A stretch of DNA of 64,000 bases, from NCBI RefSeq assembly GCF_002531725.1, contig NZ_NWSQ01000004.1:124001-188000 (forward strand), in the 5' to 3' direction. Below are positions 1 to 7,660 of this stretch, piece by piece. The notes beneath the pieces are model-generated. The model was not told the origin of the DNA and searched no databases. It saw nothing but the letters and a program-made list of their open reading frames with translations. Positions within the stretch are counted from its first letter, which is position 1. The number at the start of each line of letters is the position of its first letter. Both the position numbers and the translations under genes were made by a program. Origin of the DNA: Rhizobium sp. L43. Its GTDB lineage: Bacteria > Pseudomonadota > Alphaproteobacteria > Rhizobiales > Rhizobiaceae.

Positions 1-1089
1 GCGCCGGGTTGATGCCCAGTGGATATGGTTGATCGCCTCGTCCTTGCGCAGCGCCCGATGTTGGCTGCCTGATGTCAGGAAGAAGTCGAGTTCGGCCCAG
101 GTCGGATATTCCGGCGAGCAGAGCAGGCGGGAAACGGCAAAGGCGCCGCAGGCATTGGCCCAGGTGGCGCAGGTCTTCAGTGGCTCATCGCGCAGGAAGC
201 CGCGCAGAAAACCGGACATGAAGGCATCGCCGGCGCCGAGCACGTTGAAGACTTCGATCGGGAAACCCTGGCCGATAATGCCGGCTTCGAGGTCGTCGGC
301 GATCGGTCCGTCATAGACGATGCAGCCCATGGCGCCGCGCTTCAGCACGATCGTCGCCGGTGACAGGCGGCGGATCTCCTTCAGCGCGCCGAGCACGTCG
401 TCGGCGCCGGAAGCGATCAGGATTTCCTCTTCGGTACCGACGATGAGATCGCAATCCGGCAGCGTCTCCTTCATCTTCGAAGAGACGCGGTCGGACTTCA
501 CGTAGCGCTCGAAGCCTTCTGCATGGCCGGCAAGGCCCCAGAGGTTCGGCCGGTAGTCGATGTCGAAGATCACCTTGCGGCCGTTCGCCTTGGCGATGCG
601 GATCGCCTTGCGCTGCGCGGCCTCGGTATTCGGCCGCGAGAAATGCGTGCCGGAAACGAGAACGGCGCGCGACGACTTGATGAAATCTTCGTCGATATCG
701 CCTTCATCGAGCGCCATGTCGGCGCAGTCCGACCGATAGAAGATCATCGGCGACACGCCCTCGGCCTCGACCGCCAGCAGCACCAGTGCCGTCAGCCGCT
801 CCTTATCGGTGACGATGCCCTGTGTCGCTACACCTTCGCGCCCCGATTGCTCGCGGATGAAACGTCCCATCTGCTCGTCGCCGACGCGGGTGATGAGGCC
901 GGATTTGAGGCCGAGCCGCGCCGTGCCGATGGCGATATTAGCCGGGCAGCCGCCGACGGATTTGGCGAAGGAGCCGATATCCTCCAGCCGTGAGCCGATC
1001 TGCTGACCGTAAAGATCGACCGAGGAGCGGCCGATGGTGATTACATCAAGCGCCGGCTCCGGCTGTGAGCCCGGATTCGATTGTACCAT
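1..1089 (-). CDS. iolC: 5-dehydro-2-deoxygluconokinase IolC (3' end outside window)
   Basis: This is the N-terminal 363 codons of a PfkB-family sugar kinase that phosphorylates 5-dehydro-2-deoxy-D-gluconate in myo-inositol breakdown. The PfkB signatures are visible: GGCPAN near residue 46 and NVLGAGDAF near residue 284, which contains the catalytic Asp. The ATG is preceded by GGAGGA at good spacing. No stop codon is reached before the window edge. Rhizobial IolC is often about 640 residues with a fused C-terminal DUF2090 domain, so the missing part is probably that domain (inference). The gene lies downstream of iolR on the same strand with candidate IolR operators in the gap, which supports an inositol role over other PfkB substrates. 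Confidence 0.85.
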   Translation of the reverse strand, partial: MVQSNPGSQPEPALDVITIGRSSVDLYGQQIGSRLEDIGSFAKSVGGCPANIAIGTARLGLKSGLITRVGDEQMGRFIREQSGREGVATQGIVTDKERLTALVLLAVEAEGVSPMIFYRSDCADMALDEGDIDEDFIKSSRAVLVSGTHFSRPNTEAAQRKAIRIAKANGRKVIFDIDYRPNLWGLAGHAEGFERYVKSDRVSSKMKETLPDCDLIVGTEEEILIASGADDVLGALKEIRRLSPATIVLKRGAMGCIVYDGPIADDLEAGIIGQGFPIEVFNVLGAGDAFMSGFLRGFLRDEPLKTCATWANACGAFAVSRLLCSPEYPTWAELDFFLTSGSQHRALRKDEAINHIHWASTRR

Positions 1090-1144
1090 GATGTCCTCCC
1101 GCTAGATTTTGCGCGGCTTCCAGTGCCTGCGAATTTTCAATAAT

Positions 1145-1188
1145 GAAACATCGGTTCCGATATTTTGTCAATTCGGAATGTTTATTCC
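1145..1188. promoter_or_regulatory. Candidate IolR operators upstream of iolC
   Basis: Two boxes lie between iolR and iolC. Positions 1175-1188 read GGAATGTTTATTCC, a perfect GGAA-N6-TTCC palindrome. Positions 1145-1158 read GAAA-N6-TTCC, one base off. GGAA-N6-TTCC is the motif described for IolR in Sinorhizobium meliloti (established knowledge, from memory). The perfect box spans the iolR stop codon and sits about 86 bases upstream of iolC, so it fits repression of an iolC promoter in the gap. Confidence 0.6.
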
Positions 1189-2057
1189 ATTTTCGCTTTT
1201 CCAGCTTTTGAGTGCTGATGCTTGCGGCGCCGTTCGGCGATGGCCACCGGCAGCGCCATGGTCAGCGCCATGGAGGCCGAAAGCGAGCGGAAGCCGGCGA
1301 AATCGGCCTCCGCCACTTCGAACCAATGCGTCGCGCAAGCAGCAAGCGGCGAGAAGGCCGAATCGGTGATCGCGATGACGGGCACGCCGCGGTCGGCAAG
1401 CTCCTGGCTCTGACTGAGGCTGTCGGCCGCATAGGGCGAGAAGCTCGCGGCGATCGCTGCATCCCTGGGGGTTGCGAACTGCACCATTTCAGGGTCGACG
1501 CCGTTCGGCGAGGCGACGATCTGGTGGCGGATATTGAGCTTGGAAAAAGCGTAGGTCATGTGCGCCGTCAGCGGGTAGGAACGCCGTTTGGCGATCAGAT
1601 AGATCGTCTCGGCGCCGGCAAGGATATTCACCGCTTTCGTGAATGTATCGCTCTGTACCGTCGCCGCCAGCCGGTTGACCGACTGGCTGGCGGCGGCAAT
1701 GAAGCCGGAGAGCAGATTGGCGTCCTCATCGTCGCCGCTCGCCTGCTCCAGCGTGACCAGCCGCTCTTCATAGCTCAGCGTCCGGTCGCGCAATCTTTCG
1801 CGGAAAATGCTCTGCAGGTCGGAGAAGCCTCCGTAACCCAAATGATGCGCCAGGCGCACCAGCGTCGAGGGCTGAACGTCGGAGGCAGCCGCGATGCTTG
1901 CCGTGGTGCCGAAGGCGATTTCATCAGGATTGCCGAGCGCGAAGGCGGCAACCTGCGCCAGCCGCTTCGGCATGCTCGCCTTGCGTTCGATGATGGTGCT
2001 GCGCAGGCTTTCGAAATCGCGCGGCACACGCGCGTGCCTCTGGGGATCGTTATCCAT
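1182..2057 (-). CDS. iolR: RpiR-family transcriptional regulator, probable IolR
   Basis: This 291-residue protein has the RpiR layout: an N-terminal helix-turn-helix at about residues 52-80 and a sugar-isomerase-type (SIS) ligand domain from about 135 to 260. RpiR regulators sense phosphosugars or inositol intermediates. Its position directly upstream of iolC, and divergent from a Gfo/Idh/MocA dehydrogenase, supports IolR, the repressor of inositol catabolism. GGAA-N6-TTCC-like boxes lie on both sides of the gene, so autoregulation and control of both neighbours are likely (inference). The chosen ATG has only a weak ribosome site. The inositol assignment rests on context and operators. Confidence 0.82.
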   Translation of the reverse strand: MDNDPQRHARVPRDFESLRSTIIERKASMPKRLAQVAAFALGNPDEIAFGTTASIAAASDVQPSTLVRLAHHLGYGGFSDLQSIFRERLRDRTLSYEERLVTLEQASGDDEDANLLSGFIAAASQSVNRLAATVQSDTFTKAVNILAGAETIYLIAKRRSYPLTAHMTYAFSKLNIRHQIVASPNGVDPEMVQFATPRDAAIAASFSPYAADSLSQSQELADRGVPVIAITDSAFSPLAACATHWFEVAEADFAGFRSLSASMALTMALPVAIAERRRKHQHSKAGKAKME

Positions 2058-2075
2058 GCTTGCGGCTCACGAGAT

Positions 2076-2231
2076 GAAACAAATATTCCATATTGCCAAA
2101 CATAGACGATTTCAAACGGCACGCCTAATTGTTTTTAATCGCCTGTAATTGAAGGCTTTTAAACAGCTTACCGGGAAGAATGGAAAAATGCCTGCGTGTG
2201 GGTCCCTTGTCAAAATGATCCAAATATTCCA
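2076..2231. promoter_or_regulatory. Candidate IolR half-operators in the divergent iolR/dehydrogenase promoter region
   Basis: The 11-mer CAAATATTCCA occurs twice in this 206-base divergent gap, at 2080-2090 and 2221-2231. The first copy is part of GAAA-N6-TTCC (2076-2089), a near match to the IolR palindrome; the second is GATC-N6-TTCC (2217-2230). The exact direct repeat and its location suggest operators for iolR itself and for the plus-strand dehydrogenase. This is inference from motif and position. Confidence 0.45.
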
Positions 2232-2263
2232 AAAATCCGCGCGCAACTCTGGAGGGGACGGAA

Positions 2264-3379
2264 ATGAAGCCACTCGGCATCGGTTTGATCGGCACCGGTT
2301 ACATGGGCAAATGCCATGCGCTGGCGTGGAATGCGGTGAAGACGGTGTTCGGCGATGTCGAGCGTCCGCGTCTCGTGCATCTGGCCGAAGCCAATGCCGG
2401 GCTTGCTGCGGCGCGTGCCGGCGAATTCGGCTTCGAGAAGGCCACCGCCGACTGGCGGGCGCTGATTGCCGACCCGGAGGTCGACGTCGTCTCCGTCACC
2501 ACGCCCAATCAGTTCCACCCCGAGATGGCGATCGCAGCCCTTCAAGCCGGCAAACATGTCTGGTGCGAAAAGCCCATGGCGCCGGCCTATGCCGATGCCG
2601 AGCACATGCTGGAAACGGCGAGGGGCTCAGGCAAGGTGGCGGCTCTCGGCTACAACTATATTCAGAATCCTGTGATGCGGCACATCAAGACGCTTGTCGG
2701 CGAGGGCGCCATCGGCACGGTCAACCATATCCGCGTAGAGATGGACGAGGATTTTATGGCCGATCCCGATGTCTTTTTTTACTGGAAGAGCGAGCTTGCC
2801 GCCGGCTACGGCGCGCTTGACGATTTCGCCGTGCATCCGCTGTCGCTGCTCTGGTATCTTTTCGGCCACGTCGAGGCTGTCATTACAGACATGGTAAGAC
2901 CCTATGCCGACCGCCCGCTGAGCGAGGGTGGCCGCCGCGCCGTCGAAAACCACGATGGCGCCAACGTGCTGATGCGGCTTGGCGGCGGCATCTCCGCCGT
3001 CTTGATGGCGAATCGCGCCGCCTGGGGCCGCAAGGGCCGCATCGCCCTGCAGATTTATGGCTCGAAAGGCTCGATCGTCTACGACCAGGAGCGCATGAAC
3101 GAATTCGACCTCTATCAGGCAGAGGGTCGCGGTTCCGAACAGGGCTTCCGCAAGATACTGGCGGCACCGGCCCATCGGCCTTATGATCGCTTCATCCCGG
3201 CGCCCGGCCACGGCCTCGGCTTCAACGACCTGAAGATCATCGAATGCCGCGAGCTGATCCGGGCAATTTCCGGCGAACCGTCGTTGATCGTCACATTTGA
3301 AGACGGTCTCAGGATAGAGAAGTCGGTGCATGCCATGGCACAGTCCTTCCACGAGCGCCGCTGGATCGAGATCGGTTGA
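2264..3379 (+). CDS. Gfo/Idh/MocA-family NAD(P)-dependent oxidoreductase
   Basis: This 371-residue protein begins with a Rossmann dinucleotide-binding motif (GLIGTGYMG, residues 7-15) and carries the family's catalytic EKP motif at residues 102-104, so it should oxidise or reduce a sugar or polyol with NAD(P). The start has a strong GGAGGGGACGGAA ribosome site. It is divergent from iolR and preceded by two copies of CAAATATTCCA, so it may act on an inositol or scyllo-inositol-type substrate (inference). It is not clearly the main myo-inositol dehydrogenase, and the family is too broad to fix the substrate from sequence. Confidence 0.8.
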   Translation: MKPLGIGLIGTGYMGKCHALAWNAVKTVFGDVERPRLVHLAEANAGLAAARAGEFGFEKATADWRALIADPEVDVVSVTTPNQFHPEMAIAALQAGKHVWCEKPMAPAYADAEHMLETARGSGKVAALGYNYIQNPVMRHIKTLVGEGAIGTVNHIRVEMDEDFMADPDVFFYWKSELAAGYGALDDFAVHPLSLLWYLFGHVEAVITDMVRPYADRPLSEGGRRAVENHDGANVLMRLGGGISAVLMANRAAWGRKGRIALQIYGSKGSIVYDQERMNEFDLYQAEGRGSEQGFRKILAAPAHRPYDRFIPAPGHGLGFNDLKIIECRELIRAISGEPSLIVTFEDGLRIEKSVHAMAQSFHERRWIEIG

Positions 3380-3465
3380 ATGGAAAGACCGCTTTCCGTC
3401 TGACGTGCGGCGCTGTAGGGGTAGGCTTGGACCGTATTGGCGGGCGCAGTTTCGGGAGTGAGATC

Positions 3466-4683
3466 GTGACGGATAGACTGGTGATCATCGGCGCGGGACA
3501 GGCCGGTTTCGCATTGGCGGCCAAGCTGCGTGCCTTGAAGGATACGCGCCCGATCACCCTCATCGGTGCGGAGGACGTGGCTCCCTATCAGCGCCCGCCG
3601 CTTTCGAAGAAATATCTGCTTGGCGAAATGGCTTTCGACCGGCTGCTGTTTCGCGCCGAGCACTGGTATGCGGACAATGACGTCGATCTTCGACTTTCGA
3701 CCTGGGCCGAACAGATCAAGCCTGATAGCAAGCAGGTTCTGCTGCAGGACGGCTCCGTTCTCGATTACGGCACGCTGGCGCTGGCCACCGGCTCGACGCC
3801 GCGCCGGCTGCCGGCCGCAATCGGCGGCGATCTCGACGGCGTCTACGTCGCCCGCGACAAGCGCGATGCCGATCTGCTCGCCGAAGAGATGCGCCCCGGT
3901 CGCCGCGTCCTCATCATCGGCGGCGGTTATATCGGTCTCGAGGCGGCAGCCGTTGCCCGCCACCGCGGCCTGGAGGTCACCGTCATCGAGATGGCCGACC
4001 GCATCCTGCAGCGCGTCGCGGCGAAGGAAACCGCCGACATCATGCGCGGCATCCATGAGACCCACGATGTGGTGATTCGGGAAAAGACAGGGCTCAAGCA
4101 TCTGGTCGGCAAGGATGGCCGCGTCACTGGCGCCGCACTTTCCGACGGGTCTGTGATCGACATCGACTTTGCCGTCGTCGGCATCGGCGTCGTGCCGAAC
4201 GACCAGCTCGCCAAGGAAGCCGGCCTCGAAGTCGCCAACGGCATTGTCGTCGACGAATTCGCCCGCACCTCCGATCCGGCGATCTTTGCCGCGGGCGATT
4301 GCGCGGCCCTTCCCTGGCAGGGTGGCCGCATCAGGCTCGAATCGGTGCAGAACGCCGTCGACCAGGCCGAAGCGGCGGCAGCCGTCATCGCAGGCGGCAG
4401 CGCACCATATGATCCGAAGCCGTGGTTCTGGTCCGATCAGTATGACGTCAAGCTGCAGATCGCAGGCTTCAATCTCGGTTATGATGAAACGCTGCTGCGC
4501 CCCGGTGCTCGCGAAGGCGCCCATTCGGTCTGGTACTTCCGGGAAGGCCTGCTGATCGCCGTCGACGCCATCAACGACGCGAAGGCCTATGTGACCGGCA
4601 AGAAACTGCTGGAATCCGGGACCAACCCCGACAGATCGATTCTCGCCGACCCCTCTGCCGACCTCAAAAGCCTGCTCAGCTGA
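3466..4683 (+). CDS. FAD-dependent NAD(P)H-ferredoxin reductase-like oxidoreductase
   Basis: This 405-residue flavoprotein has an FAD-binding GAGQAG motif at residues 9-14, the PPLSK motif near residue 44, an NAD(P)-binding GGGYIGLEAA motif near residue 150 and the late FAAGDCA motif that contacts FAD. The set matches ferredoxin/rubredoxin/rhodocoxin reductases that pass electrons from NADH to a 2Fe-2S partner. I chose GTG at 3466 because it places the Rossmann motif at the usual distance from the N-terminus and follows GGGAGTGA; an upstream ATG at 3376 would add 30 unlikely residues. No partner ferredoxin or P450 gene is adjacent. Confidence 0.8.
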   Translation: MTDRLVIIGAGQAGFALAAKLRALKDTRPITLIGAEDVAPYQRPPLSKKYLLGEMAFDRLLFRAEHWYADNDVDLRLSTWAEQIKPDSKQVLLQDGSVLDYGTLALATGSTPRRLPAAIGGDLDGVYVARDKRDADLLAEEMRPGRRVLIIGGGYIGLEAAAVARHRGLEVTVIEMADRILQRVAAKETADIMRGIHETHDVVIREKTGLKHLVGKDGRVTGAALSDGSVIDIDFAVVGIGVVPNDQLAKEAGLEVANGIVVDEFARTSDPAIFAAGDCAALPWQGGRIRLESVQNAVDQAEAAAAVIAGGSAPYDPKPWFWSDQYDVKLQIAGFNLGYDETLLRPGAREGAHSVWYFREGLLIAVDAINDAKAYVTGKKLLESGTNPDRSILADPSADLKSLLS

Positions 4684-4931
4684 ATCAGTGCAGGTCGTCG
4701 CGAAATGACCGCCGGCGGCAACGCCGCGCTAGGTTAATCCTGCCGGAGCCCGGACGGCAAAGTTCGGCTTCTTCAACAAAGGGAACGAAGCGCGATCAAA
4801 TTCCGCCGATCACGGCAGGAAATGCCGTCTGTTTGCGCAGCCAGCCGAAATGCCGCCCGCTGCATTTCTTTGTGGTGAAAATTCAAAAAACTCTTGCATT
4901 CACAGACCGGTCACCATAGTTAGGCCGCACC

Positions 4932-5022
4932 GGAGAGGTGGCCGAGTGGTCGAAGGCGCTCCCCTGCTAAGGGAGTATACGTCAAAAGCGTATCGTGGGT
5001 TCGAATCCCATCTTCTCCGCCA
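4932..5022 (+). tRNA. tRNA-Ser (anticodon GCT)
   Basis: The 91-base gene folds as a class II tRNA. The acceptor arms are GGAGAGG and CTTCTCC, followed by discriminator G and an encoded CCA. The anticodon stem CTCCC/GGGAG encloses the loop CTGCTAA with anticodon GCT at 4966-4968, reading AGC/AGU serine codons. A long variable arm (about 4976-4995) and the TTCGAAT T-loop are present. Confidence 0.97.
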
Positions 5023-5589
5023 TTTCGATTTCCTGAACATTTCGCGATCTTTAGTTCCTGATGGAGAATCAGGTTCGCTTAGTCGGCTACGCCTTACGGC
5101 CGCGCGACGGCGCAAATCTCTCCGCCTTCAGCGAAAGAATCGGTTGCGGAATCATCTCCCGCTTCCACGCTCCATCCGGTGGCGAAAGCGGATCGGTGAT
5201 CACCGGGTTACGCTTCCAGCAATCATAACATCTCCTGCATGAGCCGGATTTTGTCGGAAAAGTGTCGCAGATGCGTCGAAAGGCGCATGTCCAACTCTTT
5301 GTGGATCTGACCTAAGCGGCCGCAAAATCAGGGTTTTCTTAATAAAGCATAAAGGAAAGCGGGGCCGGTTGCCCGACTTGTGTCCTTTCAGCAACAGAAT
5401 GTCGGGAAGGCTCCCTCAAACCCCCTATCCGAGCAAGTTGGTGATTGCGTGACGGCCGCCGTCTTGTATTTTCACCCTCGGAAGCAAGGGCGACGGATCG
5501 TCCACTTCTTGAAACACGGGGATGGGGCAGGGAACGCTGCTCAGCGAAAGATCCCAAACCCGATCGAAACTTTGAATTGGAGGTCATTT
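5023..5589 (+). other. Long intergenic region before ropA, no gene supported
   Basis: These 567 bases hold no convincing coding region. A small hairpin (CCTGAT 5057-5062 with ATCAGG 5068-5073) follows the tRNA and could help end its transcript, though no strong T-run follows. The rest is the upstream and leader region of ropA; GGAGG lies just before the ropA ATG. I could not place a promoter with confidence. No integrase or duplicated tRNA end is seen. Confidence 0.5.
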
Positions 5590-6597
5590 ATGAACATCAA
5601 GAGCCTTCTTCTCGGCTCCGCTGCTGCTCTCGCAGTAGTTTCCGGTGCTCAGGCTGCTGACGCTATCGTTGCTGCCGAGCCGGAACCGGTTGAATACGTC
5701 CGCGTCTGCGACGCTTACGGCACCGGCTACTTCTACATCCCGGGCACCGAAACCTGCCTCAAGATCAACGGTTACATCCGTTTCCAGGTTAACGTTGGTG
5801 AAGACATCGGCGGCGACTCTGATTGGGATGCAACGACCCGCGGTCAGGTTCAGTTCACCGCCAAGAGCGACACCGAATACGGTCCGCTGACCGGCGTTAT
5901 CGTCATGCAGTTCAATGCTGACAACGCCACCGATCAGGCTTCGAAGCTCGACTCCGCTTACCTCGACATCGCCGGCTTCCGCGCTGGTCTGTTCTACAGC
6001 TGGTGGGACGACGGCCTCTCGGGCGAAACCGACGATATCGGCTCGCCGGTCACGCTGCATAACTCCATCCGTTATCAGTACGAAACGTCTGACTTCTACG
6101 CTGGCATCAGCGTCGACGAACTGGAAGACGGCTTCTACAAGACGGACGAAAATCCGAACAACGTCGGCGTTGCCGTTGGCCTCGGCGGTAAGGCTGGTGC
6201 ATTCAGCTACCAGATCACTGCCGGCTACGACGTCGACAACGAAGAAGGCGCCGTCCGTGCAATGGGTACGGTTGACGTTGGTCCTGGCACGCTCGGCCTC
6301 GCAGCCGTATACGCTTCCGGCCCGAGCTCCTACTACACCAAGGCTGAATGGGCTATCGCTGCCGAATACGCTATCAAGGCAACCGACAAGCTCAAGATCA
6401 CCCCTGGCGTCCAGTACTACAGCAACTACTACGTTGCTGGCGACGACTTCAGCAATGACGACGCTTGGAAGGTCGGTCTGACGGTTGATTACCAGATCGT
6501 CGACAACTTCTACGCCAAGGCTTCGGTTCAGTACCTCGATCCGGACAATGCTGACGACTCCACGACGGGCTACTTCCGTCTGCAGCGTTCGTTCTAA
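5590..6597 (+). CDS. ropA: Outer-membrane porin RopA
   Basis: This 335-residue protein starts with a typical signal peptide (Lys at position 4, hydrophobic Ala/Leu core, cleavage after AQA near residue 22). The mature part is rich in Gly, Asp, Tyr and alternating patterns of beta-barrel porins, contains the VRVCDAYG.GYFYIPGT start typical of alphaproteobacterial Porin_2 proteins, and ends in Phe as outer-membrane barrels do. It forms a general diffusion pore. The ATG at 5590 follows TTGGAGG; the upstream in-frame extension lacks a signal peptide. Codon use is distinctive, with many GCT and GTT codons, as expected for a very abundant protein. A strong terminator follows. Rhizobia carry several ropA paralogs, so the copy number cannot be told here. 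Confidence 0.93.
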   Translation: MNIKSLLLGSAAALAVVSGAQAADAIVAAEPEPVEYVRVCDAYGTGYFYIPGTETCLKINGYIRFQVNVGEDIGGDSDWDATTRGQVQFTAKSDTEYGPLTGVIVMQFNADNATDQASKLDSAYLDIAGFRAGLFYSWWDDGLSGETDDIGSPVTLHNSIRYQYETSDFYAGISVDELEDGFYKTDENPNNVGVAVGLGGKAGAFSYQITAGYDVDNEEGAVRAMGTVDVGPGTLGLAAVYASGPSSYYTKAEWAIAAEYAIKATDKLKITPGVQYYSNYYVAGDDFSNDDAWKVGLTVDYQIVDNFYAKASVQYLDPDNADDSTTGYFRLQRSF

Positions 6598-6622
6598 TCT
6601 GATCTGACTTCGGTCAATCAGG

Positions 6623-6652
6623 AAAGCCCGGCTCTCTCGAGCCGGGCTTTTT
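6623..6652 (+). terminator. Rho-independent terminator of ropA
   Basis: A perfect 12-bp stem (AAAGCCCGGCTC 6623-6634 with GAGCCGGGCTTT 6639-6650) has a TCTC loop and runs into TTTTTGT. It lies 25 bases after the ropA stop. Confidence 0.92.
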
Positions 6653-6699
6653 GTATTTCAACGCATGGCAAATGTACCAGCGGACTGGCTCCGACAAGG

Positions 6700-7596
6700 T
6701 TACCGGCAAGGGGCGAGAAAGGCCCGAATCGCTGCGGGGATATTGCCGAGATGCAGGAGGGGCGCGTGTCCTTGTCCTTCGGCAGCATGAAGGATCAGCT
6801 TCGAATGCCGCCGCGCCATTTCATTCGCGCTTTCCTGTGAAAGCAGCGAGGTATTTTCGCCGCGGATCAGCATCAGCGGCAAGTGGCTCAGCTTCTCGAA
6901 TTGCTCCCAGAGATCGGGCAGCGGCTGGCTGAAATCGATCGATTTCAGCGCTTCGGCGATCGCCGGGTCGAAATCGGCGACCGGTCTTCCGCCGACGTCT
7001 CGATAAAGCGCCAGCGCCATTTCGCGCCAGTCTTGCTCCGAAAGCGCGGTAAACGACGCGCCATGATTTTCCTGCAGTATATCGACCGCCTCGCGCCAGT
7101 CTGCCGGCCGTCTGCCGCTGTTGAGATAGTCGCGGATCAGCATCAGCCCCGTGGCCTCGATGGCAGGCCCGATATCATTGAGAATGACGGCTTCGAGAAG
7201 ATCCGGCCGCATCACCGCGATCAGATGCAGGATCAGCCCGCCCCGGGAGGTGCCGATGAAGACCGCCCGCTCGATGCCGAGCGCCGCGCAGGCGGCGACG
7301 ACATCGCCGGCCTCGATGCCGAGATTGTAGTTCGCCTTGTTCTCATCCCATGCCGAGTTTCCCCGCCCGCGCGAATCGAGCGCGATGACCCTGCGTGGTG
7401 CTGTTATGTCCTGGGAGAGAAGCAGTGCCAGCGGATGAAAATCCCGCGTATTGCGGGTCAGGCCGGGCAGGCAGATGACCGGCAGCCGTCCCGCGGTTGC
7501 CGTCTCGCCGGGCCGATAGTCGCGGGCATAGAGCTTCAGCCCATCGGGAGACGTATAAAATCGTTCCTGGAAACCGCTTGCGTAAGTATCCGGCAT
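6700..7596 (-). CDS. Alpha/beta hydrolase
   Basis: This 298-residue cytoplasmic protein has the alpha/beta-hydrolase nucleophile elbow GTSRG (Ser117), an oxyanion-hole region CLPGLTRN near residue 42, a DSRGRGNS motif near residue 74, and a C-terminal GQGHAP that supplies the catalytic His near residue 279. It probably hydrolyses an ester or similar bond, but the substrate is not evident. It is convergent with ropA and shares a strand with the transglycosylase gene upstream, separated by 64 bases. Confidence 0.8.
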   Translation of the reverse strand: MPDTYASGFQERFYTSPDGLKLYARDYRPGETATAGRLPVICLPGLTRNTRDFHPLALLLSQDITAPRRVIALDSRGRGNSAWDENKANYNLGIEAGDVVAACAALGIERAVFIGTSRGGLILHLIAVMRPDLLEAVILNDIGPAIEATGLMLIRDYLNSGRRPADWREAVDILQENHGASFTALSEQDWREMALALYRDVGGRPVADFDPAIAEALKSIDFSQPLPDLWEQFEKLSHLPLMLIRGENTSLLSQESANEMARRHSKLILHAAEGQGHAPLLHLGNIPAAIRAFLAPCR

Positions 7597-7660
7597 CGCA
7601 TCCCTCGAAATCTGTTGATCACGAAGATGTAGCCTGCTTTTCCGGCCGCACCAAATGGCT

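Noticed and set aside
1212-2105. 297-codon plus-strand open frame over iolR
   Set aside because: It is the antisense shadow of the clear RpiR gene; composition is Arg/Gly-rich with no domain or ribosome site.
4932-5589. tRNA-Ser as a possible integration site for a genomic island
   Set aside because: No integrase, no direct repeat of the tRNA 3' end, and housekeeping-like genes with normal base use follow.
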